A stretch of 64,000 bases of DNA from Bacteroidia bacterium (lineage in GTDB: Bacteria; Bacteroidota; Bacteroidia; UBA4408), in the NCBI GenBank assembly GCA_020845635.1, contig JADLFI010000004.1, positions 1-64,000 of the forward strand, in the 5' to 3' direction. Shown one piece after another: positions 17,750-27,498 of the stretch (positions are counted from its first letter, which is position 1; the number at the start of each line of letters is the position of its first letter). The notes beneath the pieces were generated by a model, which was given only the letters and a program-made list of their open reading frames with translations, had not been told where the DNA came from and ran no database searches. A program made the translations under genes and the position numbers.

Positions 17750-20700
17750 TCTTTATATTACAGTATTTGGCTATTTGCTTATATAACTGAGTAGGATTAA
17801 ATGGTTTGGCAATAAAGTCATTCATACCGGCATCTAAAACCTGCTTTCTAACTTCAAGTACGGCTGTTGCCGTAAGAGCAATAATAGGTACTTGTTGATA
17901 ATACTCATCAGGCAAAGCTCGTATTTGTTTAGTGGCTTCAAAGCCGTCCATTTCAGGCATTTGAAGATCCATGAGTATAATATCATATTTCTTGCTTTTA
18001 ACTCGTTCTACACCTTTTAGTCCATTTTCGGCAAAATTTATTTCTGCTCCCCATTTATATAAAAATTTCGAAGCTATTAACTGATTAATAGCATTGTCTT
18101 CAACCAGCAATATTTTTATATCTTTAAAGCTGTCTTCCTTAAAATTATTAATATTTAGATTGTCTTTTATTTTAGATTTCTTACTCAATCCAAATTCGAA
18201 ATCAAAAAAGAACGTTGACCCAACACCCGGTTTGCTTTCAATATTTATTTGAGTGTTTTTTAGCTCCAATAGTTTCTTTGTAATAGCAAGACCCAAGCCT
18301 GTACCACCATATTTGCGTGTAGTATCATTACTTGCCTGCTCAAAACTTTCAAATATTATTTTTTGTTTTTCTTTTTTAATACCTATTCCGGTATCTTTAA
18401 TAGAGAAATGAATAATAGCTTTTTTTTCGGTAATCTCTTTTAAATTTATACTAACATATATACCCCCAACTTGTGTAAACTTAATAGCATTTGAAATTAA
18501 ATTAGTTAATATTTGGTTTATTCTAATCTGGTCGCCTACAAGCATATCAGGAATTTTACTATCTATGCTAAAGTCAAGAATTAAATTCTTCTCGGCAGTT
18601 TGCAATGAAAAAGTATTTTTTATGCGAATTACTAATTCTTTCAAATTAAAATCAGACTCTTCAAACTCAACTTTACCGGCATCTATTTTACTAAAATCCA
18701 GTATGTCATTAATAATTCCCAATAAATTGTCAGCACTAAACTTTAACGTTTTAAGATTTTGGTCAAGTTCAGTGTCTTTATTTTCCTCAATCAGCAAGTG
18801 TGTCATTCCTAAAATGGCATTCATAGGGGTTCTTATTTCATGACTCATAGTACTCAAAAATGTTTCTTTTGCCTTAGCCGATTTTTCGGCTTGTTCTTTA
18901 GCATTTGTAAGCTCTTGAGTTCTTAGTTCTACCTGATGTTCAAGATGTTCTTTGTCTTTGGTTAATTTTCTTTCACGTAAAAATATTATTCCTCTAATAA
19001 GTAAGATTACCAATAATGTTGAAATTACATAAAACCATGTCTGTTTCCAAAAGGGAGGTTTAATTACAAGGCGCACGTAAACATAATCATCTGCCCAAAC
19101 CCCATTACTATTAGTAACTTTAACTTTAAAAATATAACTTCCGGGCTCTAAATTGGTGTATTTGGCATACCTTTGTTTGGAGACATCAATCCAGTTTTTA
19201 TCAAAACCTTCAAGCATATAGCTGTATTTTATTTTCTGCGGATTTTGGTAGTTAAGAGCAATAAAATCAAATGAAATATAATTTTGGTTATAGTTTAATA
19301 CAATTTCCTTTTTTTGTAAAATAGTTGTATCCAATGGAAATTCCTGGTCAAATATTTTGAAAGATGTTAAATATAGTGGGGGAGTAAAAACATTATCATT
19401 TAAGCTATCAGGATGAAAAGATACAAGTCCCGCTATTCCTCCAAAATAAAAAATTCCTTTTTCATCTTTAAAGAATGCATTAATATTAAATTCATTCCCT
19501 ACTAGCCCGTCAGATTTATCATAAGTTCGCAGCGAAACTTGGATTTCGTTTAAGGCCTGCTGTGGCTGGTTACTAAGCATATCGGGCGGAGGAATTTTAA
19601 ATTGGCAAATTCCTTTGTTGGTGCTAAACCATAAATGTTTATTACGATCTTCGGTAATACAGTATATTACACCATTAGGTAATCCTTGGGGTTCATCAAA
19701 GAAAAAGAATTTTTTTGTAGATGGGATGTAGGCATTGAGTCCTGAGCTGGTTCCTATCCAGATAGTATTATAGCTATCTTCAAAAACACAAATTACATCA
19801 TTTGTTCTTAAGGAATTATTATTCTTTGAGTCGTGTGTAAAATGTATAAACTCCTCTTTAAGGGGGTCAAAGCAGTCTAAACCATTCTGTTCAAGTGCCA
19901 GCCATATTTTTCCTTTACTGTCTTCAAAAATATTAACTATCCCATTACTTCCAATACTTTTTTTATTATTGGGTTGATGCCTATATTTCTTAAATTTATT
20001 GGTAAAAGGATTGTAATGGTTAAGCCCTTTATTGCTAACAGATATCCAAAAATTATTGTTACGGGTTTTATACATGGTGTATATATAATCTCCGCTGAGC
20101 GAATTAGAGTTTTCGGCATCATGATTAATTGTTGTAAAACTTTGTGTTTTAGGGTTGAAAATATTGATACCGCCACCTCGTGTAGAAATCCAGTAGTTTC
20201 CTAAGGAATCTTCAATAATGGCACTAATAAAGTTATTGGAGAGACTATTAGGATTGTTTTTAGAATGTTTTAAGAAAACAGCTTCTTTGGTAGTTGGGTT
20301 TAATATATTAAGTCCGCCTGATGAAGTTCCAACTAATATCTTATCTTGATATTTATTTATAGCCCAAATATCATCATCGTTGATACTTTTATTATTAAAG
20401 GAATTGTTTTTATAATTTTCAAACTTAATAGAGTGTTCATTGAAAATTTGAAGACCACCACCATCAGTACCTACATAAACAATACCGTTATTTCCCGGAT
20501 AAATGGACTTAATAAAATTACTTGTAATTCCTTCTGTTTTTTCAGGCGAATACATTTGATGAGAAAAGTTGCCTGTTTTTAGGTCAATTATTATAATACC
20601 TTTACTGTCGGTTCCGAGCCATAAACTATTGCTGTGATCAACCGATGCAGTTACAACTTCGCAATCATTCTCCTTTATTACGGTACTCACACTTGAAAAC

Positions 20701-21608
20701 GGGTAAGTTATTTCATAACTCTCCGAATTAATTTGCAGAATTTCCCCTGTGTTTGCTATTAACAGCTTACTTTCTTTATAGTTAGGTATAATACTTACAA
20801 TGCTTCCAACAGTACTATTAATTATTACCTTTTTAAATATTTTTGTTTTTACATTTAATATATAAAGCCCTGCGTCTTCTGTCGAAACCCATATATTATT
20901 ATTGTCATCTTCATTAATACACTTTATATTGTTTGAGCCAATAGAGTTGATATTATTATAAATGCTTTTGTAGGTGTGGAATTGTTGGGTCTTAATATCA
21001 TACTCACTAAGCCCGCCCTCTTTAGTTCCTATCCAAATATTTCCATTCTTAGCCTCGTAAAGATAAGTAATATTGGCACCTCCCGGACCTTTATAATTGT
21101 CTTTATTTTTAAAAAAACGAGTAAACTGTTGCTTATTTCGGTCATATAAATTTAGTCCTGCGTCTTTGGTACCAATCCATAAGTTGTGATTTTTATCTTC
21201 GAGCAAACAGGTAATATAGTTTGAAGAAATACTATTTTTATTAGAGGGCTTATGCTTATATATCACAAATTCATATCCGTCAAACATATTTAGACCATCA
21301 CTGGTTCCCAACCACACAAAGCCCAAATGGTCCTCGGCAATAGTAAACACCGAACTCTGCGATAATCCATTCTCAATACTAACCTGCTTAAAGGATAAAT
21401 CGTTTGAGTAGGTTGTGGCAAATGTATTGATTACACCAAATACCAATATAAAAACCAAGCTTGATTTTAGAACTGAAGCGTGGGGAATACATTGTTTTAG
21501 AGACTTGCCTTTAAAGGTAATAAATAGGAGTTGAAGTAAATATAGCTTAGCTATAATACTAGAAAGCAAATATTGCAGTTGTAATATGTAAAATTTTATT
21601 TTTTGCAA
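17745..21608 (-). CDS. Hybrid two-component sensor histidine kinase/response regulator with propeller sensor
   Basis: A large one-protein signalling system (up to 1287 residues). A leader or TM segment is followed by about a dozen two-component propeller repeats (residues about 75-740; repeated WIGT, GLN and DxxNNxW motifs), a Y_Y_Y domain (about 790-845) and a TM helix (about 858-877). Then come HisKA with the phospho-accepting His in MSHEIRTP (H923), the HATPase (NLISNAIKF, DTGIGI, GGTGLGLAI) and a terminal REC with Asp1214 in LMDLQMPEMDG. Unlike classic SusR-type hybrids it has no AraC DNA-binding domain after REC, so it must signal to another protein. The frame opens with TTG at 21608 right after a stop; no ATG precedes the sensor, so the exact start is uncertain. 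The upstream FAD oxidoreductase gene lies 38 bases away on the same strand. Confidence 0.9.
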   Translation of the reverse strand: MQKIKFYILQLQYLLSSIIAKLYLLQLLFITFKGKSLKQCIPHASVLKSSLVFILVFGVINTFATTYSNDLSFKQVSIENGLSQSSVFTIAEDHLGFVWLGTSDGLNMFDGYEFVIYKHKPSNKNSISSNYITCLLEDKNHNLWIGTKDAGLNLYDRNKQQFTRFFKNKDNYKGPGGANITYLYEAKNGNIWIGTKEGGLSEYDIKTQQFHTYKSIYNNINSIGSNNIKCINEDDNNNIWVSTEDAGLYILNVKTKIFKKVIINSTVGSIVSIIPNYKESKLLIANTGEILQINSESYEITYPFSSVSTVIKENDCEVVTASVDHSNSLWLGTDSKGIIIIDLKTGNFSHQMYSPEKTEGITSNFIKSIYPGNNGIVYVGTDGGGLQIFNEHSIKFENYKNNSFNNKSINDDDIWAINKYQDKILVGTSSGGLNILNPTTKEAVFLKHSKNNPNSLSNNFISAIIEDSLGNYWISTRGGGINIFNPKTQSFTTINHDAENSNSLSGDYIYTMYKTRNNNFWISVSNKGLNHYNPFTNKFKKYRHQPNNKKSIGSNGIVNIFEDSKGKIWLALEQNGLDCFDPLKEEFIHFTHDSKNNNSLRTNDVICVFEDSYNTIWIGTSSGLNAYIPSTKKFFFFDEPQGLPNGVIYCITEDRNKHLWFSTNKGICQFKIPPPDMLSNQPQQALNEIQVSLRTYDKSDGLVGNEFNINAFFKDEKGIFYFGGIAGLVSFHPDSLNDNVFTPPLYLTSFKIFDQEFPLDTTILQKKEIVLNYNQNYISFDFIALNYQNPQKIKYSYMLEGFDKNWIDVSKQRYAKYTNLEPGSYIFKVKVTNSNGVWADDYVYVRLVIKPPFWKQTWFYVISTLLVILLIRGIIFLRERKLTKDKEHLEHQVELRTQELTNAKEQAEKSAKAKETFLSTMSHEIRTPMNAILGMTHLLIEENKDTELDQNLKTLKFSADNLLGIINDILDFSKIDAGKVEFEESDFNLKELVIRIKNTFSLQTAEKNLILDFSIDSKIPDMLVGDQIRINQILTNLISNAIKFTQVGGIYVSINLKEITEKKAIIHFSIKDTGIGIKKEKQKIIFESFEQASNDTTRKYGGTGLGLAITKKLLELKNTQINIESKPGVGSTFFFDFEFGLSKKSKIKDNLNINNFKEDSFKDIKILLVEDNAINQLIASKFLYKWGAEINFAENGLKGVERVKSKKYDIILMDLQMPEMDGFEATKQIRALPDEYYQQVPIIALTATAVLEVRKQVLDAGMNDFIAKPFNPTQLYKQIAKYCNIKI

Positions 21609-21646
21609 TTGAGCTTAATGTTTGTTTACCAAATGTATAAAAGAAA

Positions 21647-22699
21647 TTAATAAAAACGATTTATATTGGCCTCAGGATGAATATTTTTTTTGAAGTAAAT
21701 ATGTTCAAATAATTGTTTGGAAAAATAGGGAGCCAATAATACCGCTTTAGTTCCCATACCGTTTAAAATAAGTAAATTGGCATGTTGCTTACTTCTCCCT
21801 ACCAGGGGTCTTCGGTCTTTGGTGCTTGGGCGAATACCTGCTTCTTGTCCAATCACTTTAAACTCTGTTTGTAAAACTTTTTCAAGTTTTTTGCTAAGCT
21901 CAGATAAGGCTTCAGGAGTTGTGTCTGAATTAATTTTATCCCAAACATAGGTAGCTCCTACTTTAAAAGTATTATCGTTTTGTGGTAGTATAAACACTCC
22001 TTTGTTTAACACATCTTGACCACAATTCAGATGTTTAATATTTACGGTTAAAACTTCGCCTTTAGCCGGTACAAAGGGCAAATTTGGGAAAAAGGGATTT
22101 TTATTTGCTGCATATCCTTCACAAAAAATTAAATAGTTGGCAACATAGTCTTTCCACTTTATTTGCTGTCCCGTAAATTCAATATCGTTGTAGTTAAAGG
22201 TGGCATTTTCGTAGCTCCCGTTTAACTTCAAGTAATTGCACCAAGCGCTCAACAATTCGCGTGTATATATGCTTCCGGCATGATTTACGTATGCCAAACC
22301 ATGATGAGGTTTAATACTGTTGTCAAAATTGTGATTTTGTATTTCTTTATCCAGATAGGCTTCTAAACTGCTATCATTGGTTTTTCTTAGCCATAGTTCT
22401 TTCTCTTCATCATTCACAAATACTTTAATAATGCGTCTTTTTATATGAAATTTTTGTTGACAACAATCTTCAATATACTTATAACAGTCATTCACAATAG
22501 GCAGTAAATCATCAACCATCCAGCTTTTTACAATACGTTTAAAAACAATGGGATTATACACTCCGCCCGATACTTTTGACGAAGTATGTTCAGTTTCATT
22601 ATCTATAACCACACAAGTTTTTCCGTTTTTTAAGAATTCAGCACTTAGTATCGTTCCACTTATTCCTTGCCCAACAATTATAGCATCAATATTTTTCAA
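21647..22699 (-). CDS. FAD-dependent oxidoreductase (DAO family)
   Basis: A 350-residue flavoprotein. The dinucleotide-binding motif VGQGISGTILSAEFL is at residues 8-22. The NGMGTKAVLLAPYFS segment near residue 325 belongs to the DAO/glycine oxidase C-terminal FAD contact, and RPSTKDRRPLVGR (about 292-304) is a typical DAO strand. It probably oxidises an amino-acid-like substrate, but no substrate can be named. It is divergent from the heptose epimerase gene across 216 bases and lies upstream of the hybrid kinase on the same strand; a functional link is not evident. Confidence 0.82.
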   Translation of the reverse strand: MKNIDAIIVGQGISGTILSAEFLKNGKTCVVIDNETEHTSSKVSGGVYNPIVFKRIVKSWMVDDLLPIVNDCYKYIEDCCQQKFHIKRRIIKVFVNDEEKELWLRKTNDSSLEAYLDKEIQNHNFDNSIKPHHGLAYVNHAGSIYTRELLSAWCNYLKLNGSYENATFNYNDIEFTGQQIKWKDYVANYLIFCEGYAANKNPFFPNLPFVPAKGEVLTVNIKHLNCGQDVLNKGVFILPQNDNTFKVGATYVWDKINSDTTPEALSELSKKLEKVLQTEFKVIGQEAGIRPSTKDRRPLVGRSKQHANLLILNGMGTKAVLLAPYFSKQLFEHIYFKKNIHPEANINRFY

Positions 22700-22889
22700 A
22701 ATGAATTTATTTATTAATTATTATTTTTTTACTAAGATATAAAAATAAAGACGATTTTATAGTAAACTTTAAAAAAAGTAAAAATCCCATTTGATGATGC
22801 TGGTTTAAGGGCTGTATACACCTTATTTGTTGACTTTTCATGCTTATTAATATTCTTTTAAATTTTAGCATTGTTTTTATAAATTTATG

Positions 22890-22897
22890 TAGTTTTG
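22890..22897 (+). promoter_or_regulatory. Putative -7 box (TAGTTTTG) of the hldD operon
   Basis: TAnnTTTG match 18 bases before the ATG at 22916, with a TTG at 22871-22873 about 16 bases upstream as a possible -33 element. It would serve hldD-gtrA-mgtE. Confidence 0.5.
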
Positions 22898-22915
22898 CAT
22901 ACTTTAAAAATAAAA

Positions 22916-23881
22916 ATGATAGTTGTTACAGGTGCCGCAGGTTTTATTGCAAGTTGTTTGCTTTTTAAACTTAATCAGGAAGGTTTTTCTGATTTGGTAT
23001 TGGTTGATGATTTTTCAAAAATTAATAAAAAATATAACTGGGAAAATAAGAAATACAAACTTACTGTTGACAGAGCCCATTTTTTTACATGGTTGCAAGA
23101 GAATCAACAACAGGTAGAAATTATTTTTCATTTAGGGGCACGTACCGATACTACCGAGTTTAATAAATCAGTTTTTGACGAGCTAAATCTTGATTACAGC
23201 AAGCAAGTTTGGAATGCCTGTACACAATACCATATACCGCTTATTTATGCCTCTTCGGCTGCTACTTATGGTAATGGCGAGCAGGGATATAATGATGATG
23301 AGCGTATAATACCCGACTTAAGACCTTTAAACCCTTATGGTAACTCAAAAAATGAGTTTGACAAATGGGCTTTAGCACAAAGTAAAAAACCTTTTTTTTG
23401 GGCAGGACTAAAATTCTTCAATGTATATGGACCTAATGAATATCACAAAGGAAGAATGGCCTCTGTGGTGTTTCATGCATTCCATCAAATAAAGAATAGT
23501 GGGGAGCTTAAATTATTTCGCAGTCATAAGAAAGAATATGCTGACGGAGAGCAATTGCGTGATTTTATTTATGTGAAAGATGTTGTAGAGGTATGTTATT
23601 TCTTAATGAACAACCGAAAACACTCAGGTATTTATAACTTAGGAACAGGGAAAGCTGCCACCTTTAACCACTTAGCTACTCAAATTTTTAAAGCATTAGA
23701 TATTGCCGAAAATATTATCTACATTGATATTCCTGAAGATATAAGAGATACCTACCAATATTTTACCGAAGCCAATATGTCAAAATTAAAAAGTATAGGC
23801 TACCACGGTAATTTTTTATCGGTTGAAGAAGGAGTAATGGATTATATTAAAAACTACCTGAAAGACACCAGATACTGCTAA
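22916..23881 (+). CDS. hldD: ADP-glyceromanno-heptose 6-epimerase
   Basis: A 321-residue short-chain epimerase that converts ADP-D-glycero- to ADP-L-glycero-manno-heptose for LPS core. The cofactor motif TGAAGFIASCL lies at the N-terminus. The SSAATYG strand and the YGNSK catalytic Tyr-Lys pair (NPYGNSKNEFD, about residue 140) are present, together with FNVYGPNEYHKGRMASV, the stretch typical of HldD. The ATG at 22916 directly precedes the first strand; the earlier TTG at 22895 overlaps the promoter box. Its stop overlaps the next ATG (TAATG), showing coupling to the GtrA gene. Confidence 0.9.
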   Translation: MIVVTGAAGFIASCLLFKLNQEGFSDLVLVDDFSKINKKYNWENKKYKLTVDRAHFFTWLQENQQQVEIIFHLGARTDTTEFNKSVFDELNLDYSKQVWNACTQYHIPLIYASSAATYGNGEQGYNDDERIIPDLRPLNPYGNSKNEFDKWALAQSKKPFFWAGLKFFNVYGPNEYHKGRMASVVFHAFHQIKNSGELKLFRSHKKEYADGEQLRDFIYVKDVVEVCYFLMNNRKHSGIYNLGTGKAATFNHLATQIFKALDIAENIIYIDIPEDIRDTYQYFTEANMSKLKSIGYHGNFLSVEEGVMDYIKNYLKDTRYC

Positions 23882-24417
23882 TGCCTATGAAGAGATTAAC
23901 CACTTATCGTACTGATAAACCTAGTTTAAAGGAAGCTATATCATGGGTGTTAAAACTAAAGTTAACTGATAAAAATTGGTGGTTAGTAAGTATTGACAGT
24001 TTATGGCAACAGAGCGTAGTTCGTTATTTTTTTGCTGCTGCCACTGCCACCTTTGTTGATGTGTTTGTATTTTGGTTTATTTACAACATAATTCTACATC
24101 AGCAAAATCATGATATTTTAGGACTAATTAATTTAAAAGCACCTACCATATCATTAGTCTGTGGTTTTGGAATGGGTTTAATAACTAATTTTTTGATTAC
24201 AAAGTTCTTCGTATTTAATGAATCGTTAACCCGAACAAGATGGCAATTTTTAAAATTTATTTTGGTATCTTTGGTGGTTTTTGTGGCCAATTATTATTTG
24301 TTATGGTTTTTAACATCCCATTTGCAATGGTACGCCACTATTGCTAGGGCTGTGTCGGCTGTTACAATTGGATTGTTTAGCTTTGTGGCCCATAAGTTTT
24401 TTTCTTTTAAAATTTAA
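23881..24417 (+). CDS. GtrA-like membrane protein
   Basis: A 178-residue protein. A soluble N-terminus of about 45 residues is followed by four hydrophobic segments (about 48-68, 82-102, 118-140 and 150-172), the layout of the GtrA/DPMS family. These proteins are thought to move polyprenyl-linked sugars across the membrane for surface polysaccharide decoration. Recognisable bits are FLITKFFVFNE and ARAVSAVTIGLFSFVAHKFF. It is translationally coupled to hldD, which fits a role in envelope glycan assembly. The N-terminal extension is longer than in typical GtrA proteins of about 130 residues. Confidence 0.83.
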   Translation: MPMKRLTTYRTDKPSLKEAISWVLKLKLTDKNWWLVSIDSLWQQSVVRYFFAAATATFVDVFVFWFIYNIILHQQNHDILGLINLKAPTISLVCGFGMGLITNFLITKFFVFNESLTRTRWQFLKFILVSLVVFVANYYLLWFLTSHLQWYATIARAVSAVTIGLFSFVAHKFFSFKI

Positions 24418-24420
24418 TAA

Positions 24421-25791
24421 ATGATAGGTATTACCGAAATAGAAGTGCTGCTTAATACTCGCGATAAGCTTGGGTTAAAAGAAACTCTTTCGGGATATAC
24501 GCCAGAAGAAATAGCTGATTTATTAAATCATCTTGAGGAGGAGGATTTGTTATTGGTGTTTAAAGCCATTGACCGTGAGACAGCCTTTGCCGCCTATGAA
24601 TTGTTAGACATAAATTTTCAGATAGCCCTACTTGATTTACTTCCTAATAAGTTGGTCACTTTAATCATTAACGATATGAGTCCTGACAAGCGAACTGCGC
24701 TTTTTCAGGAGCTTGATAATGATATGCTGAATAAGCATCTTAAGTTGCTTACCCTAAATGAACGCACGGTAGCCCTTAACTTGTTAGGATATCCCGAAAA
24801 TTCTATAGGTCGCTTGATGACTCCTGATTATATTGCTGTTAGACAGGATTGGACTGTTAGCAATGTGCTTAACTATATCAGAAAGTATGGCGAAGACTCA
24901 GAAACACTTGATGTTATTTATATTATTGATGACAGGGGAAAACTCATAGATGACATTAAAGTGAGAGAGATATTATTGGCCGAAACCAATACCCGTATAG
25001 ATGAAATTATTAATGGACGTTTTACCTCCTTATCGGTTTTAGATGATGCAGAGGTGGCTGTTAATGTGTTTAGCAAAAATAACAGAGTAGCCTTGCCGGT
25101 AATTGATCAAAACGGATTGTTGCTGGGTATTGTAACTATGGATGATGTGCTTCGATTAAGTAAACAAGAAGACACTGAAGATATTCAAAAACTTGGAGGT
25201 GTAGAGGCTTTAGAAGACCCCTATATGGAAGTTCCTGTTCCTTTAATGGTGAAAAAAAGAGCAGTTTGGTTAGTGGTTCTCTTTTTAGGCGAGATGTTAA
25301 CTGCCAGTGCCATGACTTTTTTTGAAGATGAAATTGCCCAGGCGGTAGTATTGGCATTATTTGTACCGTTGATAGTAAGTAGTGGTGGTAATTCCGGTTC
25401 GCAGGCAGCAACACTTATTATTCGCGCTATGGCTTTAGGTGAAATTACTATTCGCGATTGGTGGCTTGTGCTAAAACGTGAAATTATTTCGGGCTTTGCC
25501 TTAGGTGTAATATTGGCCATTATGGGTTTCTTAAGAATAGCACTTTGGAATTATTTTACCCATATTTATGGCGAACATTGGTTAGGTATAGCATTTACAG
25601 TGAGCTTCTCCTTAGTGGGTATTGTAATGTGGGGAACCTTAATGGGCAGTATGTTACCTATCATATTAAAAAGGGTAGGTATTGACCCTGCTACATCATC
25701 TGCACCTTTTGTAGCCACTTTGGTAGATGTTACCGGACTAATTATTTATTTTTCATTTGCCTTGTTTTTTCTTAAAGGAACGCTTTTATAA
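24421..25791 (+). CDS. mgtE: Magnesium transporter MgtE
   Basis: A 456-residue Mg2+ channel. The N-terminal helical domain (residues about 15-125, with EEIADLLNHLEEEDLL) is followed by two CBS domains (about 140-255; GIVTMDDVLRL) and five TM helices (about 285-455). The TM part shows the pore region VPLIVSSGGNSGSQAATL and the final PFVATLVDVTGLIIYF, close to the MgtE consensus. It opens 3 bases after the GtrA stop and so belongs to the same transcript as hldD. Family knowledge says the cytoplasmic domains gate the pore according to Mg2+. Confidence 0.94.
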   Translation: MIGITEIEVLLNTRDKLGLKETLSGYTPEEIADLLNHLEEEDLLLVFKAIDRETAFAAYELLDINFQIALLDLLPNKLVTLIINDMSPDKRTALFQELDNDMLNKHLKLLTLNERTVALNLLGYPENSIGRLMTPDYIAVRQDWTVSNVLNYIRKYGEDSETLDVIYIIDDRGKLIDDIKVREILLAETNTRIDEIINGRFTSLSVLDDAEVAVNVFSKNNRVALPVIDQNGLLLGIVTMDDVLRLSKQEDTEDIQKLGGVEALEDPYMEVPVPLMVKKRAVWLVVLFLGEMLTASAMTFFEDEIAQAVVLALFVPLIVSSGGNSGSQAATLIIRAMALGEITIRDWWLVLKREIISGFALGVILAIMGFLRIALWNYFTHIYGEHWLGIAFTVSFSLVGIVMWGTLMGSMLPIILKRVGIDPATSSAPFVATLVDVTGLIIYFSFALFFLKGTLL

Positions 25792-25833
25792 ATTTATTCA
25801 CTCCAATAAGCTGGCAAAGTCAATAAAATACCT

Positions 25834-25841
25834 TAACTTTG
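25834..25841 (+). promoter_or_regulatory. Putative -7 box (TAACTTTG) of the ferritin gene
   Basis: TAnnTTTG match 17 bases before the ATG at 25859. No good -33 TTTG was seen. Confidence 0.45.
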
Positions 25842-25858
25842 AACTAAAATAATTGAAC

Positions 25859-26383
25859 ATGTTATCAAAAAAAATTGAAAACGCACTTAATAATCAAATA
25901 AAATTAGAGGCTATTTCTTCTCAATATTATTTGTCTATGGCCTCGTGGGCCGAAACCAAAGGTTTTAACGGTGTAGCAGCTTTCTTATTTAAACACTCAG
26001 AAGAAGAACGCATGCACATGATTAAACTTATTAGGTTTGTGAACGAAAGAGGTGGTCATGCTTTAATTCCGGCATTAAGTGCCCCCGAGAAAAGTTTTAG
26101 TAATTTAAATTCTGTGTTTGAACAAATATTAAAACATGAAATATTAGTTTCATCAGAAATTAACAAACTGGTTGATATTTGTTTGAAAGAGAAAGATTAT
26201 ACCACACATAATTTTTTACAGTGGTATGTTTCTGAGCAGATTGAGGAAGAAGCCTTAGCCCGTAATGTTCTTGATAAGCTACGAATGATTGGTGGTGAGA
26301 ACAAAGGCGGCATATATTTCTTTGATCGCGATTTGGGATCTATGGGAACTACTTCTTCGGCAAGTGGTATTAAGACAGAATAA
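25859..26383 (+). CDS. Ferritin
   Basis: A 174-residue non-haem bacterial ferritin (FtnA type). Ferroxidase residues are visible in NQIKLEAISSQYYLSMASW (Glu about 17, Tyr about 24) and in HSEEERMHMIKLIRF (Glu about 50, His about 53), with the helix-4 YVSEQIEEEALA providing Gln and Glu. It stores iron as a 24-mer in the cytoplasm. The ATG at 25859 is preferred to the TTG at 25853. It follows mgtE after 67 bases, with its own promoter candidate. Confidence 0.93.
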   Translation: MLSKKIENALNNQIKLEAISSQYYLSMASWAETKGFNGVAAFLFKHSEEERMHMIKLIRFVNERGGHALIPALSAPEKSFSNLNSVFEQILKHEILVSSEINKLVDICLKEKDYTTHNFLQWYVSEQIEEEALARNVLDKLRMIGGENKGGIYFFDRDLGSMGTTSSASGIKTE

Positions 26384-26462
26384 GTAGCTTTTTTTAATCA
26401 TAAAAAGTACAATATGGTATTGCACGCAGGATGTATTTATATGCTGCGGAGTATCCCCCTTA

Positions 26463-26486
26463 CCGGCTTCGCTAAATTAAATCCGG
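26463..26486. repeat. Short repeat-like motif downstream of ferritin
   Basis: The segment runs from CCGG through GCTTCG and TTAAATCC to GG. It contains the same GCTTCG and TTAAATCC pieces, in the same order, as the dispersed intergenic repeat (copies at 1-126 and 31052-31195), with a different spacer. It may be a degenerate relative, or chance. The rest of 26384-26537 holds nothing recognised except the metF promoter box. Confidence 0.25.
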
Positions 26487-26512
26487 CATTATATTTATTA
26501 TAGATAATATAT

Positions 26513-26520
26513 TAATTTTG
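26513..26520 (+). promoter_or_regulatory. Putative -7 box (TAATTTTG) of metF
   Basis: TAnnTTTG match 17 bases before the metF ATG at 26538. No riboswitch-like structure was recognised upstream. Confidence 0.45.
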
Positions 26521-26537
26521 CATCTTTATTTTATACT

Positions 26538-27488
26538 ATGAAAGTAATTGACCATATCAACAAGGCCACCTCCACGCTTTTCTCATTTGAAATTTTACCC
26601 CCTCTGAAAGGAAAAAAGATTGATTCTATTTATGAGAGTATTGATTACTTAATTGAATTTGCCCCACACTTTATTAATGTTACTTACCATCGTGAGGAAT
26701 ATTTATACAAAAAACGTGATGGCGGTTATCTCGAAAAGGTAGCTATACGAAAGCGTCCCGGAACGGTTGGTATATGTACTGCTATTATCAATAAATATAA
26801 GGTAGATGCCATACCTCATTTAATTTGTGGAGGTTTTACAAAAGAAGAAACTGAGAATGCTTTAATTGACCTTCAATATTTAGGTATTGATAATGTATTG
26901 GCATTACGTGGCGACCCAATTAAAACAGAGGCTACTTTTGTACCTAAAGAAAATGGTCATGCTTATGCAGTTGATTTGGTAAATCAAATAGAGAATATGA
27001 ATAAGGGAATTTATTTAAACGAAGAAACCCAATCGGCTCATTCTGATTTTTGCATTGGCGTTGCAGGTTATCCCGAAAAACATTTTGAAGCACCAAATTT
27101 TAGTACCGATTTAAAATTTTTGAAAGCTAAGATTGACGCTGGTGCCGACTATATTGTAACGCAGCTTTTTTATGATAATGATAAATTCTTTAAATTCCGT
27201 GAAGCCTGTAAGAATGCAGGTATTAATGTTCCAATTATTCCGGGACTAAAACCTATATCTTCAAAAAAACAACTAACAGCATTGCCTAAAATATTTAATA
27301 TAGATATTCCTGAACAATTATCTGATGCATTATTGAAAGCTAAAGACGATAAAGAGGCTGCAGCCATTGGTGTAGAGTGGGGAATAAATCAAGCCAAAGA
27401 ATTGATAAAAAATAGTGTTCCTTGTTTGCATTTTTACACTATGGGTAAATCAGAAGCAGTTAGAAATATTGTAAAAGCAGTATATTAA
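26538..27488 (+). CDS. metF: Methylenetetrahydrofolate reductase
   Basis: A 316-residue FAD enzyme that reduces 5,10-methylene-THF to 5-methyl-THF for methionine synthesis. The TIM-barrel marks are FSFEILPPLKG (Glu of the active site, residues about 16-26), INVTYHREE, LALRGDP (about 127-133), IGVAGYPEKH, ADYIVTQLFYDND and FHFYTMGKSE near the C-terminus. A barrel-specific insertion ATFVPKENGHAYA also fits MetF. It stands alone with its own promoter candidate and converges on rarA with a 10-base gap. Confidence 0.94.
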   Translation: MKVIDHINKATSTLFSFEILPPLKGKKIDSIYESIDYLIEFAPHFINVTYHREEYLYKKRDGGYLEKVAIRKRPGTVGICTAIINKYKVDAIPHLICGGFTKEETENALIDLQYLGIDNVLALRGDPIKTEATFVPKENGHAYAVDLVNQIENMNKGIYLNEETQSAHSDFCIGVAGYPEKHFEAPNFSTDLKFLKAKIDAGADYIVTQLFYDNDKFFKFREACKNAGINVPIIPGLKPISSKKQLTALPKIFNIDIPEQLSDALLKAKDDKEAAAIGVEWGINQAKELIKNSVPCLHFYTMGKSEAVRNIVKAVY

Positions 27489-27498
27489 GACATATCTC

